Positions 15,790 through 24,725 of a stretch of DNA of 64,000 bases are shown piece after piece. The position numbers were made by a program, and so were the translations under genes. This DNA is from Lachnospiraceae bacterium (lineage in GTDB: Bacteria; Bacillota; Clostridia; Lachnospirales; Lachnospiraceae): contig JAAUZU010000029.1 of assembly GCA_014804445.1 (NCBI GenBank), positions 75,984 through 139,983 on the forward strand. The letters run 5' to 3'. Positions within the stretch are counted from its first letter, which is position 1. Each line of letters opens with the position of its first letter. The notes under the pieces are model-generated. The model did no database searches. It saw only the letters and a program-made list of their open reading frames with translations, and was not told where the DNA came from.

Positions 15790-18402
15790 ATGCTGGCGGA
15801 TGACAAGGTTTTATATGACAAGGCGGATTTAGAACTGATGACAACTTATCAGCTCCGTGAAATCTGTAGAAAAAACAAAATCATGAATGGTGTAGTTGAT
15901 CCGCTGGACAAGGAGGAACTGGTCCGTATCATTCTGCGAAGTTTCGGAAGGCAGGAGGAGCTTTTAATAGCAGAGTCTGTAAAAGGAGGTATGGAGCGGA
16001 TTCAAGAGTTGTTTTCCGAATGTAGGCTGTTGGAGCAGGATGTAGAAAACCTGCGGTGTAATTCTATCCTTACCGCCTACAGAGGGCTAGCAATTCAAAA
16101 GGCTGATGCCTATACCATTCCTTACAGGAAACAGCTGGCGGAAACCAATGCCTTTGTAATATCAGAAAGCGGGAAGGTATGTACAGTGCTCCATGCCCGG
16201 CAGAAACAGGGGGATACAGAAAACCTGTATCTCGTAAAGCCAGCATCCGTGGAGGCATTCGAGGGAGAACGTAAGGGATATGCCCTTTACTGTGTGGATA
16301 AACGAACCTCGAATGAGTTGTACCAGCTGTATCAGGGTGGACAGAACGTGGTGCCGGAACACCTGCGTGTCTGGAAAATTCCCTTGATGGATTTTCAGGT
16401 GAAGGAGCCAGTGGACATACCGCTGCCCATGGCTATTGATTTTGGATCGGTTAATACCACCGCAGGCGTTTATCTGGATATCGCTTACATGGAAAAAATC
16501 GGGCGGATGGCAGGAGTGCTGAAGTTAAAGGAAAATGCAGTGAATTATACCCTGTTTGATGAGGAGGGAAGCGATGAAATGCTCCTGCCCAGCGTGATCG
16601 GCGTGACTGCCGTGGAGGATGCGGATTACAGGCTGGCATTTGGCAGAAAGGCCGTGGAGCTGGCGGCAGCCAGCTACATTGATGAGGGCTTTTGCGTTTT
16701 TTATGATATCAAGCGCTGGATCAGTGATTATGAGAAAGAAGAGGAGATTGTGGACAGGCAGGGCAGGCGCAGATGGGTTAGCCGTGCGGAACTGCTTAGA
16801 CGTTTTTTCCTTTATATCATACAGGAGACAGAAAACCGCTTCAAATGCCGGGTAAGGCAGGTGCATATTTCCAGCCCTGTAAAGCAGAAATACCGTTTCA
16901 AAAGGATGTTTCAGAGAGTCCTGCCAGAGTATGGGATTAGTGGGGAAGACATGCTGGACGAGGGCATGGCGGTGCTCTATAACACCATAGAAAACATGAT
17001 TGCACAGAAAAAGATGGTGGATGGCAGGCGTTATGAGGCTCTAGTGGTGGACTGCGGAGGGGGGACAACCGACCTGTGCTCTTACCGGTTCCGAATACAC
17101 GACAACAAAACTTCATACAGGATAGAAATGCAGATGGCCTATGAGAACGGGGACACGGATTTTGGCGGCAATAACCTTACCTACCGGATTATGCAGCTAT
17201 TGAAAATAGAATTTCTGCATAAGTGTGGTGAACTGCCGGAGACATCGGCAGCAGAGCTGCTAGAGCAGATGGACACAGATGTAGATAGGTTTGTGGATGA
17301 GTACGGGGTAAAAGAATACTACAGGCGGCTGGATGCGGCTTATGAGAGGGCGGAGGAGTTGCTTCCTACACGCTTTGCAGAGTATGAGCGCTATAACCGC
17401 AGTGATTACTATAAGGTAAAGAATAATTTTTATACCCTGTTTGCGCTAGCAGAACAAATGAAGAAATCCTTTTACGGGCATGTGGGAAGGTTACAAATAA
17501 CGGTGGGGTCTCCCCAGAGCAAACCACAGGGCGGCATCAGGCAGATGGTGCAGGAAGGGGAACAACAGGCATACAGGATTCCTTTAGATAAATGGAAGCT
17601 CTCATTTCAAGGTAGGGAAGGGCTCATGACAAGGAAGGAACTGCCGGATGTGACTTTTAATATCTTTCAGATTGAACTGCTGCTGGAGGGAGAGGTTTAT
17701 GGTATCTTGCAAAAGTTCATGGAGGAAATGTATGAGAGTGGCAGGCTGGGCAGGTTTTCTTTCTTAAAGCTGACAGGACAGTCCTGCAAAATTGACCTGT
17801 TCAAAGATGCCTTAAAAGAGTTTGTGCCGGGAAAGATGATCCATTTCCGAAAGCGTGCAAATACAGAAAATGCGGACTACGAGCTGAAGATGACATGTGT
17901 GGATGGTGTGCTGAAATACCTGCGGGACAAACGTCAGGGCATGGTGGATGTCCGCATGGAGGAAGCAGATGCTGTAATCCCTTATCAAGTTACAGCATTT
18001 ACCCATAATGGAAAGGAAGTGGTTCTCTTAAACGGGACAGGGGACTGGAAACAAGCAGGCTGTATATCTCGGAATCTGGAGGAACTGACCCTGCAGATGC
18101 ACTTAAAGGATGGGGACAGCGAGGAGCGGTACCGCTTCCAGTACCATTGTCAACCCGATGAATTCACCTTGCAGACCAATGAAGAAATCCAGAAGATATA
18201 CGGACATTTCATCAGGCAGGAGGAGACGGATACTATCGTAAATGGCGAGGTCAAATTCTTTGCGTGGGCAAGCAGGGAGGAGTGGGGATATCAAGTAGTT
18301 CCCATCTGCCGGAGGCAGGATGAGTTGTATCTCGGCAGTTCGGAATTCTATTGTTTTGAAAATGATAACTGGATAAACAGCTTCTATGACGGCACGAAAT
18401 AA
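15790..18402 (+). CDS. Hsp70/actin-fold ATPase with N-terminal SAP-like segment
   Basis: This is an 870-residue protein. Residues ~15-50 (LMTTYQLREICRKNKIMNG) resemble a SAP-type helix-extended-helix. From about residue 213 there is an actin-fold phosphate-1 loop (MAIDFGSVNTTAGVYLD), and near residue 419 a phosphate-2 loop VVDCGGGTTDLCSY, both with the expected acidic and glycine residues. It is longer than DnaK (about 640), lacks a recognisable DnaK substrate domain, and has an unfamiliar ~200-residue C-terminal region. Together with the J-domain protein at 9684 it makes a chaperone pair. With no ClpV in the window, it is a candidate motor for assembly or disassembly. Confidence 0.65.
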   Translation: MLADDKVLYDKADLELMTTYQLREICRKNKIMNGVVDPLDKEELVRIILRSFGRQEELLIAESVKGGMERIQELFSECRLLEQDVENLRCNSILTAYRGLAIQKADAYTIPYRKQLAETNAFVISESGKVCTVLHARQKQGDTENLYLVKPASVEAFEGERKGYALYCVDKRTSNELYQLYQGGQNVVPEHLRVWKIPLMDFQVKEPVDIPLPMAIDFGSVNTTAGVYLDIAYMEKIGRMAGVLKLKENAVNYTLFDEEGSDEMLLPSVIGVTAVEDADYRLAFGRKAVELAAASYIDEGFCVFYDIKRWISDYEKEEEIVDRQGRRRWVSRAELLRRFFLYIIQETENRFKCRVRQVHISSPVKQKYRFKRMFQRVLPEYGISGEDMLDEGMAVLYNTIENMIAQKKMVDGRRYEALVVDCGGGTTDLCSYRFRIHDNKTSYRIEMQMAYENGDTDFGGNNLTYRIMQLLKIEFLHKCGELPETSAAELLEQMDTDVDRFVDEYGVKEYYRRLDAAYERAEELLPTRFAEYERYNRSDYYKVKNNFYTLFALAEQMKKSFYGHVGRLQITVGSPQSKPQGGIRQMVQEGEQQAYRIPLDKWKLSFQGREGLMTRKELPDVTFNIFQIELLLEGEVYGILQKFMEEMYESGRLGRFSFLKLTGQSCKIDLFKDALKEFVPGKMIHFRKRANTENADYELKMTCVDGVLKYLRDKRQGMVDVRMEEADAVIPYQVTAFTHNGKEVVLLNGTGDWKQAGCISRNLEELTLQMHLKDGDSEERYRFQYHCQPDEFTLQTNEEIQKIYGHFIRQEETDTIVNGEVKFFAWASREEWGYQVVPICRRQDELYLGSSEFYCFENDNWINSFYDGTK

Positions 18403-18476
18403 AAGGCAGTATATTTTTATACTATGTCAGAGTAATAGGTATGGCATGCTTGAGAAGGCAGGAAGGTGGCTATGGT

Positions 18477-19247
18477 ATGGAAAATCGTTACCCGCTGTTT
18501 GCCGGCGGCAGGATATTGAAAAAGGAAGCTCTGTGGGATATGAGAACTTATGCCTATGGCAGCCAGCAGGCTATCTATGCCGGTTACACGGACGGCATCA
18601 TCAAAGGATGCGGAATCCATGTGAAGGGCAGCCATTTAGCAATTGGAAAAGGAATTTTGAAGTACGGGGATTTCATCTATCAGATACAGGAAGAGGTGAT
18701 GGTTCCTTTTACAGCGGAAAACAGGATGGTGGCATTAAAGGCATTATTTTCCGTAAAAACAGGGCATCCGGATTACCTGTCATATCAGGCAGATTTCCGG
18801 CTGGATTATGATTTGGAACGGAGGGAAAACCAGATAGAGCTCTGCCGCTTCCAACTGCGGGAAGGCTCTGTGCTGCGGGATGCATATAAAGACTTTTCTG
18901 ATCTGCAGACCGGATATGACACGATCAATCTGATAAATGCCACTGTGGCAGGGCGGCGACAGGAAAGGCTCCACCCAGCGGTGCTGCTGCGGTTTGCAGA
19001 AGAAATGCAGGAACGGGGTGGGAAGGATACGGCGGACATGGTGTTCTCCTATGAAATCTGGAACCATGCAGGTGAGCTGGAACGGGCGGCAGTGCTGGCA
19101 TATCTATCGGACAAGGGTAGTGTGAGAATGGCGGAAATGTGTGAATGGGATAATGAAAGAATTGTGAGCGAGTTGGAAGGAATACTGCTGGAAGGGGGCA
19201 GGACGATGGGACGGGAGCGAGAGAAGAATATAATATATGTGGAGTAA
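18477..19247 (+). CDS. Unrecognised protein, last gene of the GC-richer core (baseplate/fibre-like)
   Basis: This 256-residue protein has a beta-rich first half with repeating G-x-G-I strands (YTDGIIKGCGIHVKGSHLAI, then IGKGILKYGDFIYQI). This is reminiscent of the N-terminal attachment region of phage baseplate or receptor-binding proteins. A helical acidic C-terminus follows. I start at ATG 18477 (MENRYPLF) with GGAAGG 10 bases upstream; ATG 18441 is possible. Immediately after its stop the base composition drops to AT-rich, so it closes the conserved structural block. The function is a guess from shape and place. Confidence 0.45.
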   Translation: MENRYPLFAGGRILKKEALWDMRTYAYGSQQAIYAGYTDGIIKGCGIHVKGSHLAIGKGILKYGDFIYQIQEEVMVPFTAENRMVALKALFSVKTGHPDYLSYQADFRLDYDLERRENQIELCRFQLREGSVLRDAYKDFSDLQTGYDTINLINATVAGRRQERLHPAVLLRFAEEMQERGGKDTADMVFSYEIWNHAGELERAAVLAYLSDKGSVRMAEMCEWDNERIVSELEGILLEGGRTMGREREKNIIYVE

Positions 19248-19313
19248 TTGTGGAAACGGAGTATGGGATAAAGTGCATTAGGTTTGTAATAAAACATAAA
19301 AGGACGGAGTGTT

Positions 19314-19910
19314 ATGACTGATAAGGAAGAATTTTTTGATGAGACAATATTGGAATATAGGAGACGTGCCAGAAAGGAAAAGTATAGTACTCTGGAGACG
19401 GGGATGTATATTAAAAACGAATTGGTACAGTTTGAAAGAAAGGAATTATTCCAAAAGAAATTAAGTATTATGTTACCAATTATGTTTGTGAATATGCCAT
19501 CTAATTTAGCTAAACTCAAATATACTTCCGAACAGAGACCACAGATTATAAAAACCAGTCTCGATACAACTGTGAATTTGGGAATGAGTATGCTTGATGT
19601 GGAAATACCTGCGGAAATGATTTCCAAGTTAAGAAGTCAGACAAAAGAGGCTTTAAGGAGGCTGAATCCATCATTTTCATTTTATGAGAGCGGGACTGAA
19701 ATAAAAAATGTACCGTTAGGATGGTTTGAATTTAAAAGCTATGGACTGGATTCAGATGTATACAATTTGATGTTTATTGCTCGGGTGGAAAGAAAAATGG
19801 TTCATGGCATTTTTAATTGTGACTATAAAGATGCATTAGAATGGCGAGATGCAGCAAGACAGATGATGTATTCCATTAAAGATATCACACAAGAGGAGGT
19901 TGGAAAATGA
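19314..19910 (+). CDS. DcrB/DUF1795-like protein, possible Eag-type effector chaperone
   Basis: This is a 198-residue protein. The latter ~150 residues follow the DcrB/DUF1795 pattern: LSIMLPIMFVNMP, a middle strand-rich part, VPLGWFEFKSYGLD, and a closing NLMFIARVERKMVHGIFNC with the amphipathic helix WRDAARQMMYSI. In type VI systems Eag proteins of this fold load effectors onto VgrG or PAAR tips. Here the gene overlaps the hub gene by four bases, so the same job is plausible. The fold match is by eye and weak. Confidence 0.45.
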   Translation: MTDKEEFFDETILEYRRRARKEKYSTLETGMYIKNELVQFERKELFQKKLSIMLPIMFVNMPSNLAKLKYTSEQRPQIIKTSLDTTVNLGMSMLDVEIPAEMISKLRSQTKEALRRLNPSFSFYESGTEIKNVPLGWFEFKSYGLDSDVYNLMFIARVERKMVHGIFNCDYKDALEWRDAARQMMYSIKDITQEEVGK

Positions 19911-21259
19911 GAGAGCAAAGAGTGATATTGGAGCCTTTTGAACTACTTGATATATTGCAATGTACTGGAATGGTAGCAGCGAACACACATGGATATATGG
20001 CAATAAAAGGACATATTGGGAAGGAAAAGGAGGAGGGATATCTTAAACTGTTGTCGGGAGATGTCTGGGCAACGGTAAAACTTTGTGATGAAGATGGGAA
20101 AGTATCCACTTTATATACGGGGATCGTTACGGAAAGTGAAATAGAAGTGGATAATGGTTTAAAAACACTTGAAATAGTAATAAAAACAGGAAGCTTTTTG
20201 ATGGATATTAAAAAGCATATCAGAAGTTTTCAAAAAAAGAGCTATCCTTATAGGGAGATGTTGAAGTCGTTTGCAGATTCCTATCAAAATTATGAGTTTA
20301 TTATGCAAAAAGGAAGAGAAGAAAGTGCTAATACATTTTTGTGTCAATATAAAGAAACGGATTGGGAGTTTGCTAAACGTATTGCAATGTTATGCAGTAC
20401 AGTCTTGTATCCCAATTATATAGGAAGTGGAGAAAAGTATTATTTTGGAATGCCCGTTGGACAGAACAGAGGAAAAATTGATTTGACGGAATATGTGCTT
20501 AAGCAAACTCAGAAGGGAGTAATTTTTGAAGGAATTATCAGAGATGTGTTTGATATTGGGGATATTGTAAATTTTTTGGGAAAAGATTTATATGTTATAA
20601 GCAGAAAAACGGAATATAAACAAAATGAACTATATCATACTTATGAATTTTCCGAGGAGGAAAAAGGGACGAATGAATCGATATATAATGACAATATAAT
20701 AGGCGTTTCTTTGGATGCAACCGTGACGGGAGTAAGCGGAACAGATGTCACAATATCTATTAGTGCTGATGAAAATAAAATGTTCAGTGGAAGTCGTCGG
20801 TTTCCCTATGCAACTATTTATTCTTCACCAGACGGGAGCGGTTGGTATTGTATGCCGGAAGAGGGGGACAATGTAAGATTATATTTTCCATCTAATGAGG
20901 AGAACGAAGCATATGTAGCATGTTCATTACATATGACTTCTGAAGATAACAACCAAAGAGTAAATCCGAATCATAAATCGATTATGAATAAACAGGGAAA
21001 AGAGATATTGCTTAAGCCGGATTCTATTTTAATTACAAATAATAACGGGATGTCGCTAGAACTTTCGGATAACAAAGGAATATCGATAATAAGTGATAAA
21101 AAAATAAGATTTGAATCAAAAGAAGCAATAGAAATAACAAGTACAAATGAAAATGTAGATTTGGTGTCATCTCAAAAAATATCTTTGGAACAGGGCAGCA
21201 CAGCCATGACTTTATCAGATAATTTAGTAGTGCGTGGAACAAAAGTTAGGTTAGATTAA
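19907..21259 (+). CDS. VgrG/gpD-like hub and spike protein
   Basis: This is a 450-residue protein. The gpD-like hub domain (residues ~1-260) contains the diagnostic QYKETDWEFAKRIAML near residue 147 followed by a strand pair ending in GMPVG. An OB-fold/gp5-like segment has GWYCMPEEGDNVRLYF near 305-320. The last ~100 residues are short alternating strands with I-x-I-x patterns (KGISIISDKKIRF, then AIEITSTNENVDLV) suited to a triple-stranded beta-helix spike. There is no C-terminal effector domain. It shares the hub signature with the larger VgrG-like protein at 25,463. The gene is AT-rich compared with the structural core. Confidence 0.8.
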   Translation: MREQRVILEPFELLDILQCTGMVAANTHGYMAIKGHIGKEKEEGYLKLLSGDVWATVKLCDEDGKVSTLYTGIVTESEIEVDNGLKTLEIVIKTGSFLMDIKKHIRSFQKKSYPYREMLKSFADSYQNYEFIMQKGREESANTFLCQYKETDWEFAKRIAMLCSTVLYPNYIGSGEKYYFGMPVGQNRGKIDLTEYVLKQTQKGVIFEGIIRDVFDIGDIVNFLGKDLYVISRKTEYKQNELYHTYEFSEEEKGTNESIYNDNIIGVSLDATVTGVSGTDVTISISADENKMFSGSRRFPYATIYSSPDGSGWYCMPEEGDNVRLYFPSNEENEAYVACSLHMTSEDNNQRVNPNHKSIMNKQGKEILLKPDSILITNNNGMSLELSDNKGISIISDKKIRFESKEAIEITSTNENVDLVSSQKISLEQGSTAMTLSDNLVVRGTKVRLD

Positions 21260-21278
21260 TAAATGGGAACAATGTCTA

Positions 21279-21884
21279 ATGGATAGAATAAAACAATTAG
21301 AACAGGTTGTGGGTAAATTTTTATTTGAAAGATTTTCACAAAGCAAAGAGAAAATAGTGAGCAGCTACAGAGCTAATAAAGAAGAAATCTGGAAAGGTTT
21401 TTTTGATGTTGTGTGTTATGGAGCTGAGGAATGTGAAAAAAAGAATAAAAAAGTGAAGCATATTATAATATCAATACTCTACAGTAGCATTATAACTCAA
21501 AGTTATGAACTACAAATAGCGTATATGAATGATGATTTGCATGTAGATGAAGCACCGGTTAATGTATATTGGGCACCTATGTTTATATTTCAATTTATTG
21601 AAGATGATATACAGTTTTTTAAGAAAAAAGCTTCAGAAGAGGTGCCTAGGATAAAAGAGTATGAAATGGATGATATCCGCAAAAAATATGTTTTGAATCA
21701 CCTTTTTCTCGTTATGCTTCTTTTAAAAGAAATGCTACCGGCTGCTATAGAAGAAATCATCAACAAATACGATTGTATAGCCGATAATATTATGGTTTCC
21801 ATTGGAAGGTATATGGAGAAGGTAGTTTTGTTGTATCAGATAGGAGAAGAAAGTGAAATATTTTTTAATAGAGACAAGTCCTAA
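21279..21884 (+). CDS. Unrecognised helical protein of the payload module
   Basis: This 201-residue protein is helical, with a mixed charged N-terminus (KEKIVSSYRANKEEIWKGFF) and a hydrophobic helix near residue 150 (HLFLVMLLLKEMLPAAIEEI). There is no signal peptide. The ribosome site is weak. It overlaps the next gene by 32 bases, so the two are co-translated. Placement between the hub and the PAAR-like effector suggests an accessory or effector-loading factor, but I see no family. Confidence 0.4.
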   Translation: MDRIKQLEQVVGKFLFERFSQSKEKIVSSYRANKEEIWKGFFDVVCYGAEECEKKNKKVKHIIISILYSSIITQSYELQIAYMNDDLHVDEAPVNVYWAPMFIFQFIEDDIQFFKKKASEEVPRIKEYEMDDIRKKYVLNHLFLVMLLLKEMLPAAIEEIINKYDCIADNIMVSIGRYMEKVVLLYQIGEESEIFFNRDKS

Positions 21885-22386
21885 AATAGCAAAAATACCA
21901 ATGTTGATGCGATGGTATGAGAAATTTGATGTTAGAGATATTCATGTTAAAAGCGCATATAAAATACCAAACAGAGAATTGATATTGATCAGAAGCGATT
22001 TGGAAACTGTTTATACAGATATTATTTCAAGGCCTGTATTTTTGATGTCAGAAAAGGCAAAAGATGTAGTACATATGTATGAACCTAACACTATATGGAA
22101 GGAATTTGTCTTACTGGATAAGGATAATGCAAGAGTGGCACGATATTTTTTGCCTGTGTTTGAAGAGATAGATTGTCTAAGTAAGTATTCTGTCTTTAAT
22201 TTGGACCATAGCGAAATTAAGAAAATGGTCTTGAATAGGAGCAAGATAAAAGATAGCAGTATATTTCAAGTATCAGGAGTAAATAAGCAGTACATTATCG
22301 GGAATTTAGATATTGTAGAGAGCCTGCTAAAGAGAAACATGGTAGGAGTGGGTATTACGGAAGTGGTTTGGGAGGAAGCGGAATGA
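21853..22386 (+). CDS. Imm11/DUF1629-like protein of the payload module
   Basis: This 177-residue protein starts with GTG at 21853 and has AGGAGAAG just upstream. The segments PVFLMSEKAKDVVHMYEP, FVLLDKDNARVARYFLPV and IFQVSGVNKQYIIGNLDIVE resemble the DUF1629/Imm11 family, which is found next to polymorphic toxins. It overlaps the preceding gene by 32 bases and the PAAR-like effector gene by four. It could be an adaptor for, or an immunity factor against, the adjacent effector. The family match is by recall of motif order only. Confidence 0.45.
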   Translation: MKYFLIETSPKIAKIPMLMRWYEKFDVRDIHVKSAYKIPNRELILIRSDLETVYTDIISRPVFLMSEKAKDVVHMYEPNTIWKEFVLLDKDNARVARYFLPVFEEIDCLSKYSVFNLDHSEIKKMVLNRSKIKDSSIFQVSGVNKQYIIGNLDIVESLLKRNMVGVGITEVVWEEAE

Positions 22387-23774
22387 GTGAGTTACAGCAA
22401 ACGGATGAAATACAGGAAACACGATTGGGAGATGTAGATGTAGAAACCTCCGATATAGAAGCGGCAGATATAGAGGCGGCAGGGATACTTCATCAGAGAT
22501 TAGAGGGGTTAGATGAAGAAAGTGCTTCGGAAGATGATGCAATAGCAATACAACAGTATTTAACAGAACACAATGCTAACAAGGAAAACCCGGCATATGT
22601 AGTACGGGGTGCAGATTTAATGTGTAATTGTGGTACAAATTCAAGAAAATTTAATTTAAATCAATGTCATGGAGTCTATATTAAAGATCATGCAATTGTT
22701 CATGATCATGATTGCATCCAAGGAGAAAAAGAAAATATTACTTGGTTCGGTGTCTGCACAAGCGGAGAAGCGCCGGACACTGAGAATATTAAGCTAATAG
22801 GCGGGGACAATCAAGAGCATACAGGAAAAAAATGCACTCCGGTTATTGTTGATATTTGGCAGAATTCCTATGATAAAACTCAAGTTGTAAAAAATGAGAG
22901 CTGTAAGGATGGAAATTTAGAAAATGCAGTAGTACACAATACTGTGACAATGGATTCATTCTTGGTTTGCAAATATGGCGGAATTATTATGCCAATTAAT
23001 TCAGGGCAGGATCGGACAGTTGAAGATTCGGAGTTTGTGGAAGGGGAAGAGGCGCATAAGCGTGTTTTGGAGGGAACAGAAGAGTGTGAAGAAGAAATAA
23101 GCAGAGAAGAGGGATGCGAAGATTTATTGCATATGATGATTGCGGATGAATTTAAAGACCGTGAAGTTAGTCGTCATGGTAGTGCATTCTATGTGACGCC
23201 AGAGGAAGGTGCATTAATAATAATTAGAGATTGGCAAAAAGACCGTAGTCTTCCTGCACATAATGTATATGAAAGTATAAAAATACTTGAGGAGACAATG
23301 ACCGAAGAGGAAATAATGTCATATATTTCGGTAAAAGAAAGGCTTTGGGTAGATATGATAGAACACGGTTATTCAGAAATGGCTGCGGCGGGAATCCTTG
23401 GTAATATCTGTGTGGAGAGTGCAGGATATAATGTTGGAAAATTGCAAGGTAGCTTAACTGAACCTAAATCAGGTTTGGGTATGGGGTTATGCCAGTGGAG
23501 TTTTGCCGCAAGACAACAGGGATTATATGATATGGCTTCTTCTATGGGATTGAGTTGGGACACATATGAGGTACAAATTGCATTTATATTTTCAGAGATT
23601 GATAATGATAACAGTTTTAAAGATGTAAGACCAGAGGCATTAAATGCAATACAAAGTTTAGAAGAGATAACAAGAATTTTTATGGAGGTATATGAAAGAC
23701 CTAGTGTAGAGCATTTTGATTGGAGGAAAGAGGAGGCAGAAAATGTTTATGCAGAGTATGCGGGGGGGGAATAG
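22383..23774 (+). CDS. PAAR-like (DUF4280-type) spike tip fused to phage-tail lysozyme effector
   Basis: This is a 463-residue protein. A variable acidic N-terminus (~80 residues) precedes a Cys/His-rich PAAR-like region with VVRGADLMCNCGTN, then HDHDCI and CKYGGIIMPINSGQDR, as in DUF4280-type tip proteins. A linker (~225-310) leads to a C-terminal phage-tail-lysozyme domain, residues ~325-460. Landmarks are AAAGILGNICVESAGYN, with the likely catalytic Glu near 345, GMGLCQWSFAARQQGL and IFMEVYERP. The tip domain would cap the VgrG spike and carry the muramidase-type domain into the cell wall of a target. ATG 22383 has GGGAGGAAG before it. The following lipoprotein is the natural immunity candidate. 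Confidence 0.75.
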   Translation: MSELQQTDEIQETRLGDVDVETSDIEAADIEAAGILHQRLEGLDEESASEDDAIAIQQYLTEHNANKENPAYVVRGADLMCNCGTNSRKFNLNQCHGVYIKDHAIVHDHDCIQGEKENITWFGVCTSGEAPDTENIKLIGGDNQEHTGKKCTPVIVDIWQNSYDKTQVVKNESCKDGNLENAVVHNTVTMDSFLVCKYGGIIMPINSGQDRTVEDSEFVEGEEAHKRVLEGTEECEEEISREEGCEDLLHMMIADEFKDREVSRHGSAFYVTPEEGALIIIRDWQKDRSLPAHNVYESIKILEETMTEEEIMSYISVKERLWVDMIEHGYSEMAAAGILGNICVESAGYNVGKLQGSLTEPKSGLGMGLCQWSFAARQQGLYDMASSMGLSWDTYEVQIAFIFSEIDNDNSFKDVRPEALNAIQSLEEITRIFMEVYERPSVEHFDWRKEEAENVYAEYAGGE

Positions 23775-24699
23775 GAAAAAAACAACAAAACATGCAATAA
23801 TGGCAGTATTATTGTATGTATGCATATATACAGCATGTGGCAATGCAAATGATAGATATAGTAATTGCCAACTTGAAAGTTCTAACCAAGAGGAAGTTAT
23901 TATTCAAAGACCAAAAGACGGTGAAAACACAACAGAAAATATGGTGGCAGAGCAGTTAGTTTTTACTGCAGAAGATTTGCCAGAAGAGATAAGAAAATTA
24001 TTGAGTTATGATAGTTGGACAGATGATACGCAGGTAGTTCTCTGTACTAAGGATGATATTCAAAGGTCAGGGATGGTCGAGGAGTTCCAACAAATCTTAA
24101 ACGGGGATTTTTCAGAAGTGGAAGGCCTAAGAAATGAAGAGGAGAGAGAGGAGTTGAAGAGAGACTATGAAAAGCGGGAAAAGTGGGAATACATGTTGTG
24201 GGATATGAACGGAGACGGTATAGAAGAATTGTGTATAAAGGATGGCAAAGGCAGAATTGGCATTTTTTATGCAGCGGGAAATGAAGCTTATGCGCCTGGA
24301 TTGATTGGAATATGGTCTTTTGGAGAAACTGAGAGCAATTTATTGGCAGAGGATGGGAAATGGGGAACAAATGCTTTTTTTCTGAATAATGGGAAAATAG
24401 TAGAAATATCTGTAAGCCGTGATGAAAATAATAGCAGTTTCTATTTTAGGGTTTGTTATCTCCATGAATATGGAACATTGCCTAGCCTAGAACAAATGAG
24501 AATTCATATAATCAATGATACCGCTACAGGGTATGGGGTAAATTATGAAGAATCAGGTATTTATTACGAGATAGATAGAAGAGAAAACAATGGGGAATAT
24601 CCCTACAGAGAAGCTACAGAAGAAGAGGCTATTGCTTGGTGTAAAGATAACATATATCCATATATGACAAGGGAAGAAGAGTGGTTTACTGTGCCATAA
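23743..24699 (+). CDS. Lipoprotein, candidate immunity to the lysozyme effector
   Basis: This is a 318-residue predicted lipoprotein. A basic N-terminus and hydrophobic helix (AIMAVLLYVCIYTAC) end in a lipobox with the cysteine in YTACGN. The exported part contains an EF-hand/FG-GAP-like DMNGDGIEELCIKDGKGRIG. ATG 23743 lies inside the end of the effector gene with AGGAGG upstream; the overlap of 32 bases is typical of effector/immunity pairs. A surface location suits neutralising a wall-acting lysozyme. Immunity is inferred from position. Confidence 0.55.
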   Translation: MFMQSMRGGNRKKTTKHAIMAVLLYVCIYTACGNANDRYSNCQLESSNQEEVIIQRPKDGENTTENMVAEQLVFTAEDLPEEIRKLLSYDSWTDDTQVVLCTKDDIQRSGMVEEFQQILNGDFSEVEGLRNEEEREELKRDYEKREKWEYMLWDMNGDGIEELCIKDGKGRIGIFYAAGNEAYAPGLIGIWSFGETESNLLAEDGKWGTNAFFLNNGKIVEISVSRDENNSSFYFRVCYLHEYGTLPSLEQMRIHIINDTATGYGVNYEESGIYYEIDRRENNGEYPYREATEEEAIAWCKDNIYPYMTREEEWFTVP

Positions 24700-24725
24700 A
24701 GATGCAGTGTAAGGATAACGGGAAT

